From SZAS-79 sp963844255 (GTDB taxonomy: Bacteria > Pseudomonadota > Gammaproteobacteria > Burkholderiales > SG8-39): DNA of 64,000 nucleotides. The notes below the pieces were generated by a model. The model had not been told where the DNA came from and searched no databases. It worked only from the letters and a program-made list of their open reading frames with translations. The translations under genes were made by a program, and so were the position numbers. The stretch spans positions 5,173-69,172 of the forward strand of contig CAWJNP010000069.1 of assembly GCA_963844255.1 (NCBI GenBank). Reading direction: 5' to 3'. Below, piece by piece: positions 44,029-52,384 of this stretch (within the stretch, counting starts at the first letter, position 1; every line of letters begins with the position of its first letter).

Positions 44029-45293
44029 CCGGCCTCTGGCTGCTCCCGCTGGTCGGGCTGCTGCTCCTGCTGCGCCAGCCCCTGATGGTGACGCTGCTCG
44101 CCGTATGCGCCTTTGTGCAGATCGTGTGGGGCAAGGGCCAGCTCGATTACATCCTGGAGGACATGTGGGTGGCACTCGACAAGGAACTGATCCTGTCGAT
44201 TCCGCTGTTCATCCTCTGTGGCAACGTCATGACGCTGGGGAGCACCGCAAAGCGCCTTATCCGCATCATGGCCGCGATCACACGCCCTCTGCCCGGCGGG
44301 CTTGCGGTATCGGCGGTGCTCAGCTGCGGCGTGTTCGCGGCGATATCGGGCTCTTCGATCGTCACCATGCTGGCCATCGGCACGGTGATGTATCCCGCCA
44401 TGCGCGCGGCGAACTACGACAACAAGTTTGCACTGGGCACGATCATGTCGGGCGGAACGCTTGGGATCATCATCCCGCCCTCGATTCCGATGATCATCTA
44501 CGGGCTGGTCACTGAAGCGTCGGTGACGGACCTGTTTCTCGCGGGCGTAGGCCCCGGAATCCTGATCCTCATCGTGCTCTCCGCCTATGCGCTCTGGGTC
44601 AACCGTGCGATGCCGCCGCAGTCCTTCGATCTCGCGGAACTCAAGATCGCGTGCCGCGAAGGGGTCTGGGCCGCTGCGATGCCGGTCATCCTGCTCGGCG
44701 GAATCTACAGCGGTTATTTCACCGCCACCGAAGCCGCAGCGGTCGCCCTGCTCTATGCGGTCCTCATCGAAGTGTACGTGCACAAGGAAATGCGGCTCAA
44801 GGATTTCTACCAGGTCGTGCTCGACACTTCCAAGCTCGGCGGCTCGCTGTTCCCGGTCTTGGCGGTCGCGCTGAGCCTGAACATCGTGCTGATCGAGCAC
44901 CGCGTCCCCGGGATGATGGTCGAATTCATGCAGGGATTCATCACCAGCCCATTGATGTTCATGCTGCTGGTCAACCTGCTGCTGCTGGTCGTGGGATGCC
45001 TGATGACCACCGGCGAGGCGATCCTGATCCTCGCACCGCTGCTCGCGCCGGTGGCGCAGGCTTACGGGTACGACAAGATCGTGTTCGGCGTGATCATGAT
45101 TCTCAACCTCGAGATCGGTTTCCTCACCCCGCCAGTCGGATTGAATCTTATCGTGGCAATGTCCGCCTTCAGGCAGCCCTTCGGCCTGCTCGTCAGGGCC
45201 GCAGGCCCGTTCATCGTGATGATGCTCGCCTGCCTGGCGATCGTCGTGTGGCAACCCTGGATCGCGATGTATCTGGTGAACGGGAAGTTCTGA
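44025..45293 (+). CDS. dctM: TRAP transporter large permease (DctM family)
   Basis: A 422-residue subunit. LILSIPLFILCGNVMTLGST, AISGSSIVTMLAIGTVMYPA and GGTLGIIIPPSIPMIIYGLV are the DctM signatures. It probably powers uptake by cation symport. The three TRAP genes follow the P450 within 54 bp and appear to be one transcript with it. Confidence 0.93.
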   Translation: MTGLWLLPLVGLLLLLRQPLMVTLLAVCAFVQIVWGKGQLDYILEDMWVALDKELILSIPLFILCGNVMTLGSTAKRLIRIMAAITRPLPGGLAVSAVLSCGVFAAISGSSIVTMLAIGTVMYPAMRAANYDNKFALGTIMSGGTLGIIIPPSIPMIIYGLVTEASVTDLFLAGVGPGILILIVLSAYALWVNRAMPPQSFDLAELKIACREGVWAAAMPVILLGGIYSGYFTATEAAAVALLYAVLIEVYVHKEMRLKDFYQVVLDTSKLGGSLFPVLAVALSLNIVLIEHRVPGMMVEFMQGFITSPLMFMLLVNLLLLVVGCLMTTGEAILILAPLLAPVAQAYGYDKIVFGVIMILNLEIGFLTPPVGLNLIVAMSAFRQPFGLLVRAAGPFIVMMLACLAIVVWQPWIAMYLVNGKF

Positions 45294-45309
45294 GCCCTGA
45301 GGAGCCACC

Positions 45310-45714
45310 ATGCGACGCATGTGCCTGGGACTGCTTGTCTGCGTTGCGACCGATGCCGCGGCCGACTGGACGCTGACGGGTGGCGTCACCGACATCTTTT
45401 CGGCCTACGCCGACATTGCGAGTGCGCGCAGGATCGAGTCAGGCCATGTGCAGATGTGGGGGCTGTATAACTTCAGCCGGCCCGACGTCGCTGTCACGGG
45501 GCACAAGCACCAGTCGACGCGTTCGCTGCGCGAATACGATTGCACCGTGCCGCAGGTGCGCCTGCTGTCATTCGTCGATCATTCGGAAGCCATGGGCACG
45601 GGGGCCATGATCTCGGCCGGCAATCCGGGCGACGTGCAGCTGCCCGGACGCTGGGAGGCGGTGGTACCCGGCGCAGTTGACGAGGCGTTCTGGAAGGCTG
45701 CCTGCGGGAAGTGA
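45310..45714 (+). CDS. Secreted adhesin-E-like protein
   Basis: A 134-residue exported protein. After a signal peptide (LGLLVCVATDAAA) comes DWTLTGGVTDIFSAYADIAS and later VQMWGLYNFSRP, STRSLREYDCTVPQVRLLSF, which matches the surface-adhesin E domain. Two cysteines (DCTVP and AACGK) could form a disulfide. It is last on the strand, 16 bp after dctM, and may be co-transcribed. Role unproven. Confidence 0.75.
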   Translation: MRRMCLGLLVCVATDAAADWTLTGGVTDIFSAYADIASARRIESGHVQMWGLYNFSRPDVAVTGHKHQSTRSLREYDCTVPQVRLLSFVDHSEAMGTGAMISAGNPGDVQLPGRWEAVVPGAVDEAFWKAACGK

Positions 45715-45724
45715 GATGCCCGCG

Positions 45725-46378
45725 TCACCAGCGCTGGCCGAGCCGGCGCAGCGCGTCCTGCGCTGCTGCGTTCCCCTGCGCGGCGGAAAGCCGGTACCAG
45801 TACGCCGCTTCGGCCTGATCAGCAGCCACTCCCTTGCCCAAGAGGTAGGCGTCGCCCAGCGCCAGTTGCGCTCCGGCATGGCCCTGCGCAGCGGCCTTGA
45901 ACCACCATTCGACCGCAAGTGCCTCGTTCTTTTCGACCACCAGGCCGAGCGCGTAACGGCTGGCGAGGACGTTCTGCGCCGGCGCAAAACCCTGTTCCGC
46001 CGATTTGCGCAGCCACCGCTGCGCCTCGGTCGCGTCGCGCGCCACTCCGGCGCCGATGCCGTAGGCAATGCTGAGATTGAACTGCGCGGTCGCATGTCCC
46101 TGGTCGGCCGCCTTGCGCCACCAGAGGATCGCCGCACCCGGATCCCGGTCAACACCCTGGCCCTGCATGTACAAGTGCGCGAGGCGGTTCTGCGCGCTCG
46201 GGTTGCCCGCCTTCGCGAGAGGAAGGAACTGCGCCGCAGCGGCCGCATAGTCCTTGGCGTTGTAGGCCGCGACGGCTTCATCGAGGCCCGCCCGCGCAAT
46301 GGAGGGCACAGACACGAATAACGGAAGCAGGCACGCAAGCATCATTCGCGCGCAGCCCCGGTTCGAACGCCTACTCAA
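45725..46378 (-). CDS. Secreted Sel1-repeat protein
   Basis: A 217-residue protein with signal peptide (MMLACLLPLFVSVPSIARA) and about five Sel1-like repeats of 36 residues, for example QNRLAHLYMQGQGVDRDPGA and AQLALGDAYLLGKGVAADQA. These form a helical solenoid for protein contacts. I favour TTG 46378, which has GAGGT nine bases upstream and overlaps the cyclase stop; the ATG at 46345 (residue 12) is the alternative. Confidence 0.82.
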   Translation of the reverse strand: MSRRSNRGCARMMLACLLPLFVSVPSIARAGLDEAVAAYNAKDYAAAAAQFLPLAKAGNPSAQNRLAHLYMQGQGVDRDPGAAILWWRKAADQGHATAQFNLSIAYGIGAGVARDATEAQRWLRKSAEQGFAPAQNVLASRYALGLVVEKNEALAVEWWFKAAAQGHAGAQLALGDAYLLGKGVAADQAEAAYWYRLSAAQGNAAAQDALRRLGQRW

Positions 46379-47963
46379 GCGAAAATACCTCGACCTCGGC
46401 CACCCTGCCCTTCACGCGTACCGCGGAGAGCGGCTTCAAGGGATAGGTCGACGCAATGCGCTCGCGGGTCGCTCCGCTCAGCAGGATATGGGTGCCGAAT
46501 TCCTTGTTCAGCGACTGGATGCGGGAAGTCAGGTTGACCGCGTCTCCGACCAGCGCATACGACAGACGCTCGGCGCTCCCGATGTTTCCTGCAATCACGG
46601 TGCCGGTGTGGATGCCGATGCCGTGACGCAGAGGCATCTTGCCCGCCTCCGTCCGCTTTGCGTTCCAGGCTTGCAGACGGCTGCGCATTTCCAGGGCCGC
46701 GCGCACCGCCGCCTCGGCATGTCCGGAATCCGGAACCGGCGCACCGAACACCGCCTCGATCTCGTCGCCGATGTACTGCAGCACCAGCCCGCCGTGCGCG
46801 CGGATCGCGGTATCCATCTCGGTAAAATAGGCGTTCAGGTCGGCCACCACTTCGGCTGCCGAGTGCGATTCGACCCAGGGGGTGAAATCGCGCAGGTCGG
46901 AGAAAAGGATCGTGACCTCGCGCTGCCCACCGGCCGGCGAGGCGCGTCCGGCGAGGATCTCGTCGCGCACCTCCGGGCTGACGTATTTTCCGAAGGTCTC
47001 GCGAATCGACTCGCGCTCGCGCAGTCCGGCGACCATGCGGTTGAATCCCTCGGCGACTGCGCCGATCTCGTCGTTCGACACCACCGCGCAGTGCGTGTCC
47101 AGCGCGCCCCGCTCGACTTCCGCCATCGCCGCCTGCACTTCGCGCAGGGGCTCGGCAACGCTGCCGGCGACGAAGCCCGCAAGCCGCACCGCCACCGTCA
47201 GGGTCACCGCCGCGATCACCGCCACCACCAGAATCAGGTTGCGGATGATGGTCTCCGCCGTAGCTGCATCCACGCCGAGCAGCGCATAGGCGCGTGAGAC
47301 CGCGGCCACCGACAGCACCCCCGCCGGCACCAGGCTCATCAGCAGGAACACCGCCACCATGCGAGTGCGCACGCGCAGGCGCGGTGCCTTGATTCCGCTC
47401 AGATTGCCCAGAGGAAACAGGCGCGGCAGTTCGCCGCGCCAAACGCGCTCGACACTGAAGAACACGCTCGCGGCCACCACGGGACCGGCGACGAAAGTCA
47501 TCCCGAACACCTGGCGCAGGGCACGCATCAGCGTGAACTCCCCCACCGCCAACGGCAGGAACACGCCCCAGATCAACGCCGCCACGAGCCAGCCGACGCA
47601 CGAAACCAGCGCGAAGAACGCGGGCAGGAACAGGGCCCGGCGGCGCAGCTCGTCGCCTTTTGCGCCGGCCGGTATCGCACCCGGGAGCGCGATCACCGGC
47701 CGCGACCAGCGCGAACTGAAGCCGCGCCCGACCGAAAACAGCAGGGCGAAGGACACCATGAAGAAGATCCACAGCCCGTTGCTCACGCTCGGGCCACCGC
47801 GTACCGCGAACGGGTCGAGGAAATTGAAGTACACGAAGGTCAGCAGCGCGCCGGCGAGGTTGCCCATTACCGTCATCCACATCAGGCGCCTTCCCAGCGC
47901 CCTGCCGTGGCTGCCATGCGCGATGTCCGCGCCGGCCCCGCCCTGTTCAGCGGAGGGGTTCAA
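46371..47963 (-). CDS. Membrane adenylate/guanylate cyclase with HAMP domain
   Basis: A 530-residue protein. Six hydrophobic segments fill the first 275 residues. A HAMP linker follows (AEPLREVQAAMAEVERGALD, then NDEIGAVAEGFNRMVAGLR). The class III cyclase domain has metal Asp in TILFSDLRDFTPW and in YIGDEIEAVFGAP, then LVGDAVNLTSRIQ. The start is TTG 47963 inside the upstream gene; the first in-frame ATG is at residue 28. It makes cAMP or cGMP in response to an unknown membrane signal. Confidence 0.88.
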   Translation of the reverse strand: MNPSAEQGGAGADIAHGSHGRALGRRLMWMTVMGNLAGALLTFVYFNFLDPFAVRGGPSVSNGLWIFFMVSFALLFSVGRGFSSRWSRPVIALPGAIPAGAKGDELRRRALFLPAFFALVSCVGWLVAALIWGVFLPLAVGEFTLMRALRQVFGMTFVAGPVVAASVFFSVERVWRGELPRLFPLGNLSGIKAPRLRVRTRMVAVFLLMSLVPAGVLSVAAVSRAYALLGVDAATAETIIRNLILVVAVIAAVTLTVAVRLAGFVAGSVAEPLREVQAAMAEVERGALDTHCAVVSNDEIGAVAEGFNRMVAGLRERESIRETFGKYVSPEVRDEILAGRASPAGGQREVTILFSDLRDFTPWVESHSAAEVVADLNAYFTEMDTAIRAHGGLVLQYIGDEIEAVFGAPVPDSGHAEAAVRAALEMRSRLQAWNAKRTEAGKMPLRHGIGIHTGTVIAGNIGSAERLSYALVGDAVNLTSRIQSLNKEFGTHILLSGATRERIASTYPLKPLSAVRVKGRVAEVEVFSLE

Positions 47964-49074
47964 AAAACGCCCTGATCTCGCGCGCCATCACCTCGGGCCG
48001 TTCAAGTGCCGCGAAATGCCCGCCCTTCGCCTCCATGGTCCAGCGGCGAATATCCGTATAGGTGCGCGCCGCCAGCGCGCGCGGCGGGCGCAGGATTTCC
48101 TTCGGGAATTCCACGTAACCGGTCGGCACGTCGATCGTCTCGCCGGCCGGGATCGGCCAGGGCCCGTGCATGCGTGCGTAGTAAGGCCAGAACGAGGAGC
48201 CGATCGCGCCGGTGAACCAGTAAAGCGAAATGTCGGCCAGCATCTCGTCGCGACTCAGCGCAGATTCCACATCGCCATTGCAGTCTGTCCAGGCACGAAA
48301 CTTCTCCACCAGCCAGGCCGCCAGACCCACGGGCGAATCGGTCAGTCCGTAAGCGAGCGTCTGCGGGCGGGTTCCCTGAATCCACTGGTAGCCTGTTTCC
48401 TCCTTCAGGAAGGCCGCGAGCTCGGTCTGGAAGCGCCGCTCGTCAGGCGGCAGGTCGGGGGCCGGGTTCATGTCGCGGCGCACGGCAAGGAAATTGAGAT
48501 GGATGCCGATCATTCGCTCCGCATAACGGTGACCGAGCACCGAACTGATCGTTCCGCCCCAGTCTCCCCCCTGCGCAGCGAACCGCTTAAAACCAAGCAC
48601 GTCGGTCATCAGCGCGGCGAACGACTCCGCAATGGCCTCGACACTGAAACGCGGCTGCCCCGGCCTGAACGACAGTCCGTATCCCGGCAGAGAAGGCGCG
48701 ATCAGCGTGAAGTCCTCCTGCAGCAGCGGTATCAGCTTGTGGAATTCGAACACGGAACCAGGCCAGCCGTGGGAGAGGAGCAGCGGCATGGCGTCACTGC
48801 GCCCTCCCGGCACATGCAGGTAGTGCAGATCGATGCCCGCGACCGGCACGGTGAACTGCGGGAATGCATTCAGCTTCGCTTCCCAGGCGCGCCAGTCGAA
48901 CCCCGTGCGCCAGTATTCGACCAGATCCTTGAGGTAGGCGACGCTGGTTCCGGTAGCCCAGGCGTCCTGCGGGGGCTCGTCCGGCCAGCGGGTGCGCTCG
49001 AGCCTCGCGCGCAGGTCGGCAAGCGCGTCCTCGGGAACATGCAGCCGGAACGGCTTTGGCAGGTGTGTGCTCAT
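47947..49074 (-). CDS. Epoxide hydrolase, alpha/beta-hydrolase fold
   Basis: A 375-residue enzyme of the microsomal type. N-terminal EHN domain (LPKPFRLHVPEDALADLRAR, then RTRWPDEPPQDAW). Oxyanion HGWPGSVFEFHKLIPLL, nucleophile Asp in QGGDWGGTISSVLGH, catalytic His in AKGGHFAALERPEV. It opens epoxides to diols. It overlaps the cyclase gene downstream. The ATG at 49074 lacks an obvious ribosome site. Confidence 0.92.
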   Translation of the reverse strand: MSTHLPKPFRLHVPEDALADLRARLERTRWPDEPPQDAWATGTSVAYLKDLVEYWRTGFDWRAWEAKLNAFPQFTVPVAGIDLHYLHVPGGRSDAMPLLLSHGWPGSVFEFHKLIPLLQEDFTLIAPSLPGYGLSFRPGQPRFSVEAIAESFAALMTDVLGFKRFAAQGGDWGGTISSVLGHRYAERMIGIHLNFLAVRRDMNPAPDLPPDERRFQTELAAFLKEETGYQWIQGTRPQTLAYGLTDSPVGLAAWLVEKFRAWTDCNGDVESALSRDEMLADISLYWFTGAIGSSFWPYYARMHGPWPIPAGETIDVPTGYVEFPKEILRPPRALAARTYTDIRRWTMEAKGGHFAALERPEVMAREIRAFFEPLR

Positions 49075-49188
49075 CGGACTCGACTCGAAAAGGTCAATAA
49101 GGCATATTCATGCACGTTCATCGGGCGGCCTCTCGGAGCCAAAGCACAAGGACTGACATTGGATTATTGCAGTTTTGGAGGGATGGTC

Positions 49189-50142
49189 ATGAGGAGACTG
49201 GTGCTGATAGCCCTGTGCATGTGCACGGTCGGCCACAGTGCTTTTGCGGCGGATGCGCGCTGCGCCGACGCCGAGCGAAACACCCAGTACTGGATATTCG
49301 GCGACAACACGGTCTATGCAAGCTGGCGCAGGCTGTGCCGCGAAGGCAACTCCGCGGTCGATGCCCTCCTCGGTGCACTGAACGGCAACCCGGGCGCGCA
49401 GGCCATGATCCGTGCCTGTATCAGCGAAGAAACCGCCGCCCTGTCCGCACGCAACCTGGACCTGGTCTGCGAGCAGATTGCGACCGGCCGCCCTGCAGTG
49501 CGTGCTGCACGCGCGGCACCCGCCGCCGCACCTGCGCAACCTGCCATGACGACGCCCGCGGCCGCAGCCCCGGCGCCGGTGGCCGCAGCAGCCCCCGTCG
49601 CACCGACGACACCGGCGGCACCTGCGGTCGTGGAACCACCGAGGCGTCCTGCGCGCGTCGCCGCCGTGGCCCCGGCACCTGCACCAGTTCCGGCGGCACC
49701 GCCCGCCGCGGAGGCACCGCCACCTCGTACGCCAACCCGGGTTGCAGCGCCGGCCGCAGCCGTTCCGCCGCCCCCCGCGCCTGCTCCGGCGCCAGCACCG
49801 GCAGCACCACCGGTCGCGGCAGCCCCGCCACCGCCACCACCGCCGGCGCCGCCGGCCAGGCCGGTCGCGCCAAAAGCCGACTTGCTCGCTACCCTCCAGG
49901 GAACCTGGTGCTGGAAGAACAGCAGCGGCGCTCAGGGCCAGAACACCTTTTCCGGAAGCGCGGTATCGGTTACCGAGGTCGGCAATCTGGGCTTGGCCGA
50001 TTCCACGCTGGGCAAGCTGAGCATTGTCAGTGACCGCCAGTTCAGGCTCGAGGTCAGTGGCGGCGTGCAGAAACTGGAACTGATCGACCACGACACGATC
50101 AAGTGGCAGGACGGCACGATAGGACGCCGCTGCACCGGTTGA
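49189..50142 (+). CDS. Secreted protein with long Pro/Ala-rich linker
   Basis: A 317-residue exported protein in three parts: signal peptide (LVLIALCMCTVGHSAFA), a cysteine-containing domain at 22-95 (ADARCADAERNTQYWIFG, CREGNSAVDALLGALNG, LVCEQIATG) and then about 130 residues that are almost all Ala and Pro. The last 80 residues are a small domain (LLATLQGTWCWKNSSGAQGQ to KWQDGTIGRRCTG). The linker probably spans the periplasm or cell wall like TonB-type spacers. No family known. ATG 49189 has GGAGGG six bases upstream; ATG 49183 does not. Confidence 0.75.
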   Translation: MRRLVLIALCMCTVGHSAFAADARCADAERNTQYWIFGDNTVYASWRRLCREGNSAVDALLGALNGNPGAQAMIRACISEETAALSARNLDLVCEQIATGRPAVRAARAAPAAAPAQPAMTTPAAAAPAPVAAAAPVAPTTPAAPAVVEPPRRPARVAAVAPAPAPVPAAPPAAEAPPPRTPTRVAAPAAAVPPPPAPAPAPAPAAPPVAAAPPPPPPPAPPARPVAPKADLLATLQGTWCWKNSSGAQGQNTFSGSAVSVTEVGNLGLADSTLGKLSIVSDRQFRLEVSGGVQKLELIDHDTIKWQDGTIGRRCTG

Positions 50143-50210
50143 AGCAGCCCGGAAAACGGCCCCGAAACGGTACACTCCCGGGCTCGAATCAATTCTCCCG
50201 GAGCGACTGC

Positions 50211-50960
50211 ATGCAACTCGAACTCAAGGGCCGCAACGCCCTCATCGCCGGCGGTTCGCGCGGCATCGGCCGCTCGATCGCGCTGGCCTTCGCGGCGGCC
50301 GGTGCCAATGTGTCGATCTGCGCGCGCGGCGAAGCGGCGCTGCAGGCCACCGCCGCCGAGCTCGCCCGGCATGGCCACAAGGTGCACAGCGCGACCTGCG
50401 ACCTCGGCGACGGACCTGCGGTCGCCCGCTACGTCGCAGACGCAGCCGCTGCGCTGGGCGGCATCGACATCCTGGTCAACAATGCCTCGGGCTTCGGTTC
50501 AAGCGACGACGAGGCCGGCTGGGCGGCGAGCATCAACGTGGACCTGATGGCCTCGGTGCGCGCTTCCTACGCGGCTCTCCCGCACCTGGAGAAATCGCGC
50601 GGCTCTATCATCCATATTTCCTCGATCTCGGGACTGATCCCCAGTGCCCGCACCCCGCCCTACGGTGCGGTCAAGGCAGCACTCATCCAGTACACCCTGA
50701 CCCAGGCCGCGCAGTACGCGGCCAGGGGCATCCGCGTGAACTGCATCGCCCCCGGATCGATCGAGTTTCCCGGCGGGTCGTGGGAGCAGCGCAAGACCTC
50801 GAACCCGAAGCTCTACAACGCGATAATCGACAGCATCCAGTTCGGCCGCCTCGGCACGCCCGAGGAGGTTGCGAACGTCGCTCTGTTCCTCGCAAGCAGC
50901 GCCGCAAGCTGGGTCACCGGCCAGACCATCGCGGTCGACGGCGGCCAGATGCTGAGCTGA
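50211..50960 (+). CDS. Short-chain dehydrogenase/reductase
   Basis: A 249-residue NAD(P)-dependent enzyme. Cofactor loop LIAGGSRGIGRSIALAFAAA, NNASG active-site support in DILVNNASGFGSSDDE, catalytic Ser in ISSISGLIPSARTP, and YxxxK in PPYGAVKAALIQ. Ending FLASSAASWVTGQTIAVDGG is classic. The substrate is unknown. It starts a run of four co-directional genes that includes a GST. Confidence 0.92.
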   Translation: MQLELKGRNALIAGGSRGIGRSIALAFAAAGANVSICARGEAALQATAAELARHGHKVHSATCDLGDGPAVARYVADAAAALGGIDILVNNASGFGSSDDEAGWAASINVDLMASVRASYAALPHLEKSRGSIIHISSISGLIPSARTPPYGAVKAALIQYTLTQAAQYAARGIRVNCIAPGSIEFPGGSWEQRKTSNPKLYNAIIDSIQFGRLGTPEEVANVALFLASSAASWVTGQTIAVDGGQMLS

Positions 50961-50985
50961 ACCGGACGGCGACGGAGAACACACG

Positions 50986-51687
50986 ATGGCGATACGCATG
51001 TGGGACCTGTCCGGCGCGGAAGACGCGCGGCGATTCTCCCCCTATTGCTGGCGGATCCGCATGGCGCTCGCCCACAAGGGGCTCGAAGTCGAAACCCTGC
51101 CGTGGCGCTTCACGGAGCGGGAGGCCCTTGCGTTTTCGGGCCAGGGCCTGGTTCCGGTCATCGTCGACGGCGAGCGCGAGGTGCACGACAGCTGGGCGAT
51201 TGCGGAATATCTCGATGCGACCTACGCAGACCGGCCCCCGCTGTTCGAGGGCGCGCAGGCCCGTGCCCTCGCCTATTTTTTCAAACAGTGGTGCGAGCGC
51301 TCGGTCCACCTGCCGATCCTGCGCGTCGTGGTCCTCGACCTGTACGCGCACCTGCACGAAAAGGACCAGCCGTATTTCCGCGAGTCGCGCGAAAAGCGCT
51401 TCGGGATGAGCCTCGAAGCCTTCGCGGGGGACGGAACCTCGGCGCTCGCCGCACTGCGCGGCATTCTCGATCCGGCGCGCAACCTGCTCGTGCAGCATCC
51501 GTTCATCGCGGGTCCTGCACCCGCGTTTGCCGACTACATCCTGTTCGGCGCGTTCCAGTGGGCGCGCGCGGTCTCACCCATCCGCCTGCTCGAGCCCGAC
51601 GACCCGGTGTACGCCTGGCGCGAACGCATGCTCGACCTGCACCAGGGGCTGGCACGCAATGCCATCGGCTACCCCGTCTGGGCCTGA
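50986..51687 (+). CDS. Glutathione S-transferase, beta-etherase-like (LigE group)
   Basis: A 233-residue protein. Opening MAIRMWDLSGAEDARRFSPY, then CWRIRMALAHKGLEVETLPW is typical of GSTs of the LigE/beta-etherase group; the glutathione site is in LVPVIVDG and the E-S region HDSWAIAEYL. Such enzymes cleave aryl ethers with glutathione, but many relatives are uncharacterised, so the substrate is open. Ribosome site CGGAG. Confidence 0.85.
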   Translation: MAIRMWDLSGAEDARRFSPYCWRIRMALAHKGLEVETLPWRFTEREALAFSGQGLVPVIVDGEREVHDSWAIAEYLDATYADRPPLFEGAQARALAYFFKQWCERSVHLPILRVVVLDLYAHLHEKDQPYFRESREKRFGMSLEAFAGDGTSALAALRGILDPARNLLVQHPFIAGPAPAFADYILFGAFQWARAVSPIRLLEPDDPVYAWRERMLDLHQGLARNAIGYPVWA

Positions 51688-51697
51688 GGAGAAAACA

Positions 51698-52069
51698 ATG
51701 GCCGGTCCCAAGGAAATCAATGCCGATCTGATCGCCAGCCTGCCTGACCAGGGTCCGGTGGTCATGGTGAACATGCTGACGCTGCGCGACCGCGCGGCCT
51801 ACACGCGCTACAGCCAGGCGACGATGCCGCTGATCAAGGCGCGCGGCGGTACGGTGCTTTGGGCAGGCGACGGCGAAGCGGTCGCGTTCGGAGATGCGGT
51901 TGGTGACCGCTGGGACTATGTCGTGCTGGTGCAGTACCCTTCGCGCGCGGCCTTCCTCGACATGATGAACTCGCCCGAATATGCGGCGGCGAACGTGCAC
52001 CGCGAACTGGCAGTCGGCCGGCACATGATCCTCGCAACGAAGCAAACTTATTCGAAGCTCAAGGGCTGA
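51698..52069 (+). CDS. DUF1330 domain protein
   Basis: A 123-residue protein with a ferredoxin-like alpha/beta-barrel fold. Marks: GPVVMVNMLTLRDRAAYTRY, VVLVQYPSRAAFLDMMNSPE and YAAANVHRELAVGRHMILAT. The family lacks a proven reaction. It is 10 bp after the GST and shares its operon. Confidence 0.85.
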   Translation: MAGPKEINADLIASLPDQGPVVMVNMLTLRDRAAYTRYSQATMPLIKARGGTVLWAGDGEAVAFGDAVGDRWDYVVLVQYPSRAAFLDMMNSPEYAAANVHRELAVGRHMILATKQTYSKLKG

Positions 52070-52156
52070 ACCCGGACCGGGGCATCGTTCTGTAACCGTA
52101 GTTTTTGCGACCTTCTGAGACTGTGCGCCGGTACGCCCGCAGCCTATCGTGGGCGC

Positions 52157-52384
52157 ATGTACAAGCTCATCCGCGGACTCGAAGATCCGCAGGCCCGTCC
52201 GGCCGGCGGACTGCTTGCGATCGCCCGTGCCGTATTCTGGAGTTTCTTCGGTGTGCGGCGCGGCAGCGATCTGCAATCGGACGCCGCCACCATCACGCCC
52301 CTGCAGGTCGTCATCGGGGGCATTGCCGGAACGATCTTTTTCGTGGCCCTGCTGCTGGCCATCGTGAAACTCGTCCTCGCCTAG
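52157..52384 (+). CDS. DUF2970 domain membrane protein
   Basis: A 75-residue protein with DUF2970: LLAIARAVFWSFFGVRRGSD then TPLQVVIGGIAGTIFFVALL. One C-terminal membrane helix. Common and uncharacterised in betaproteobacteria. It converges with the MocR gene and overlaps its end by four bases. Confidence 0.85.
   Translation: MYKLIRGLEDPQARPAGGLLAIARAVFWSFFGVRRGSDLQSDAATITPLQVVIGGIAGTIFFVALLLAIVKLVLA

Noticed and set aside
47359..50142. A 927-codon open frame on the plus strand spanning the cyclase and epoxide hydrolase genes
   Set aside because: Its first two thirds are antisense to two clear minus-strand genes and look like a high-GC shadow. Only the last part, from ATG 49189, is a real gene.
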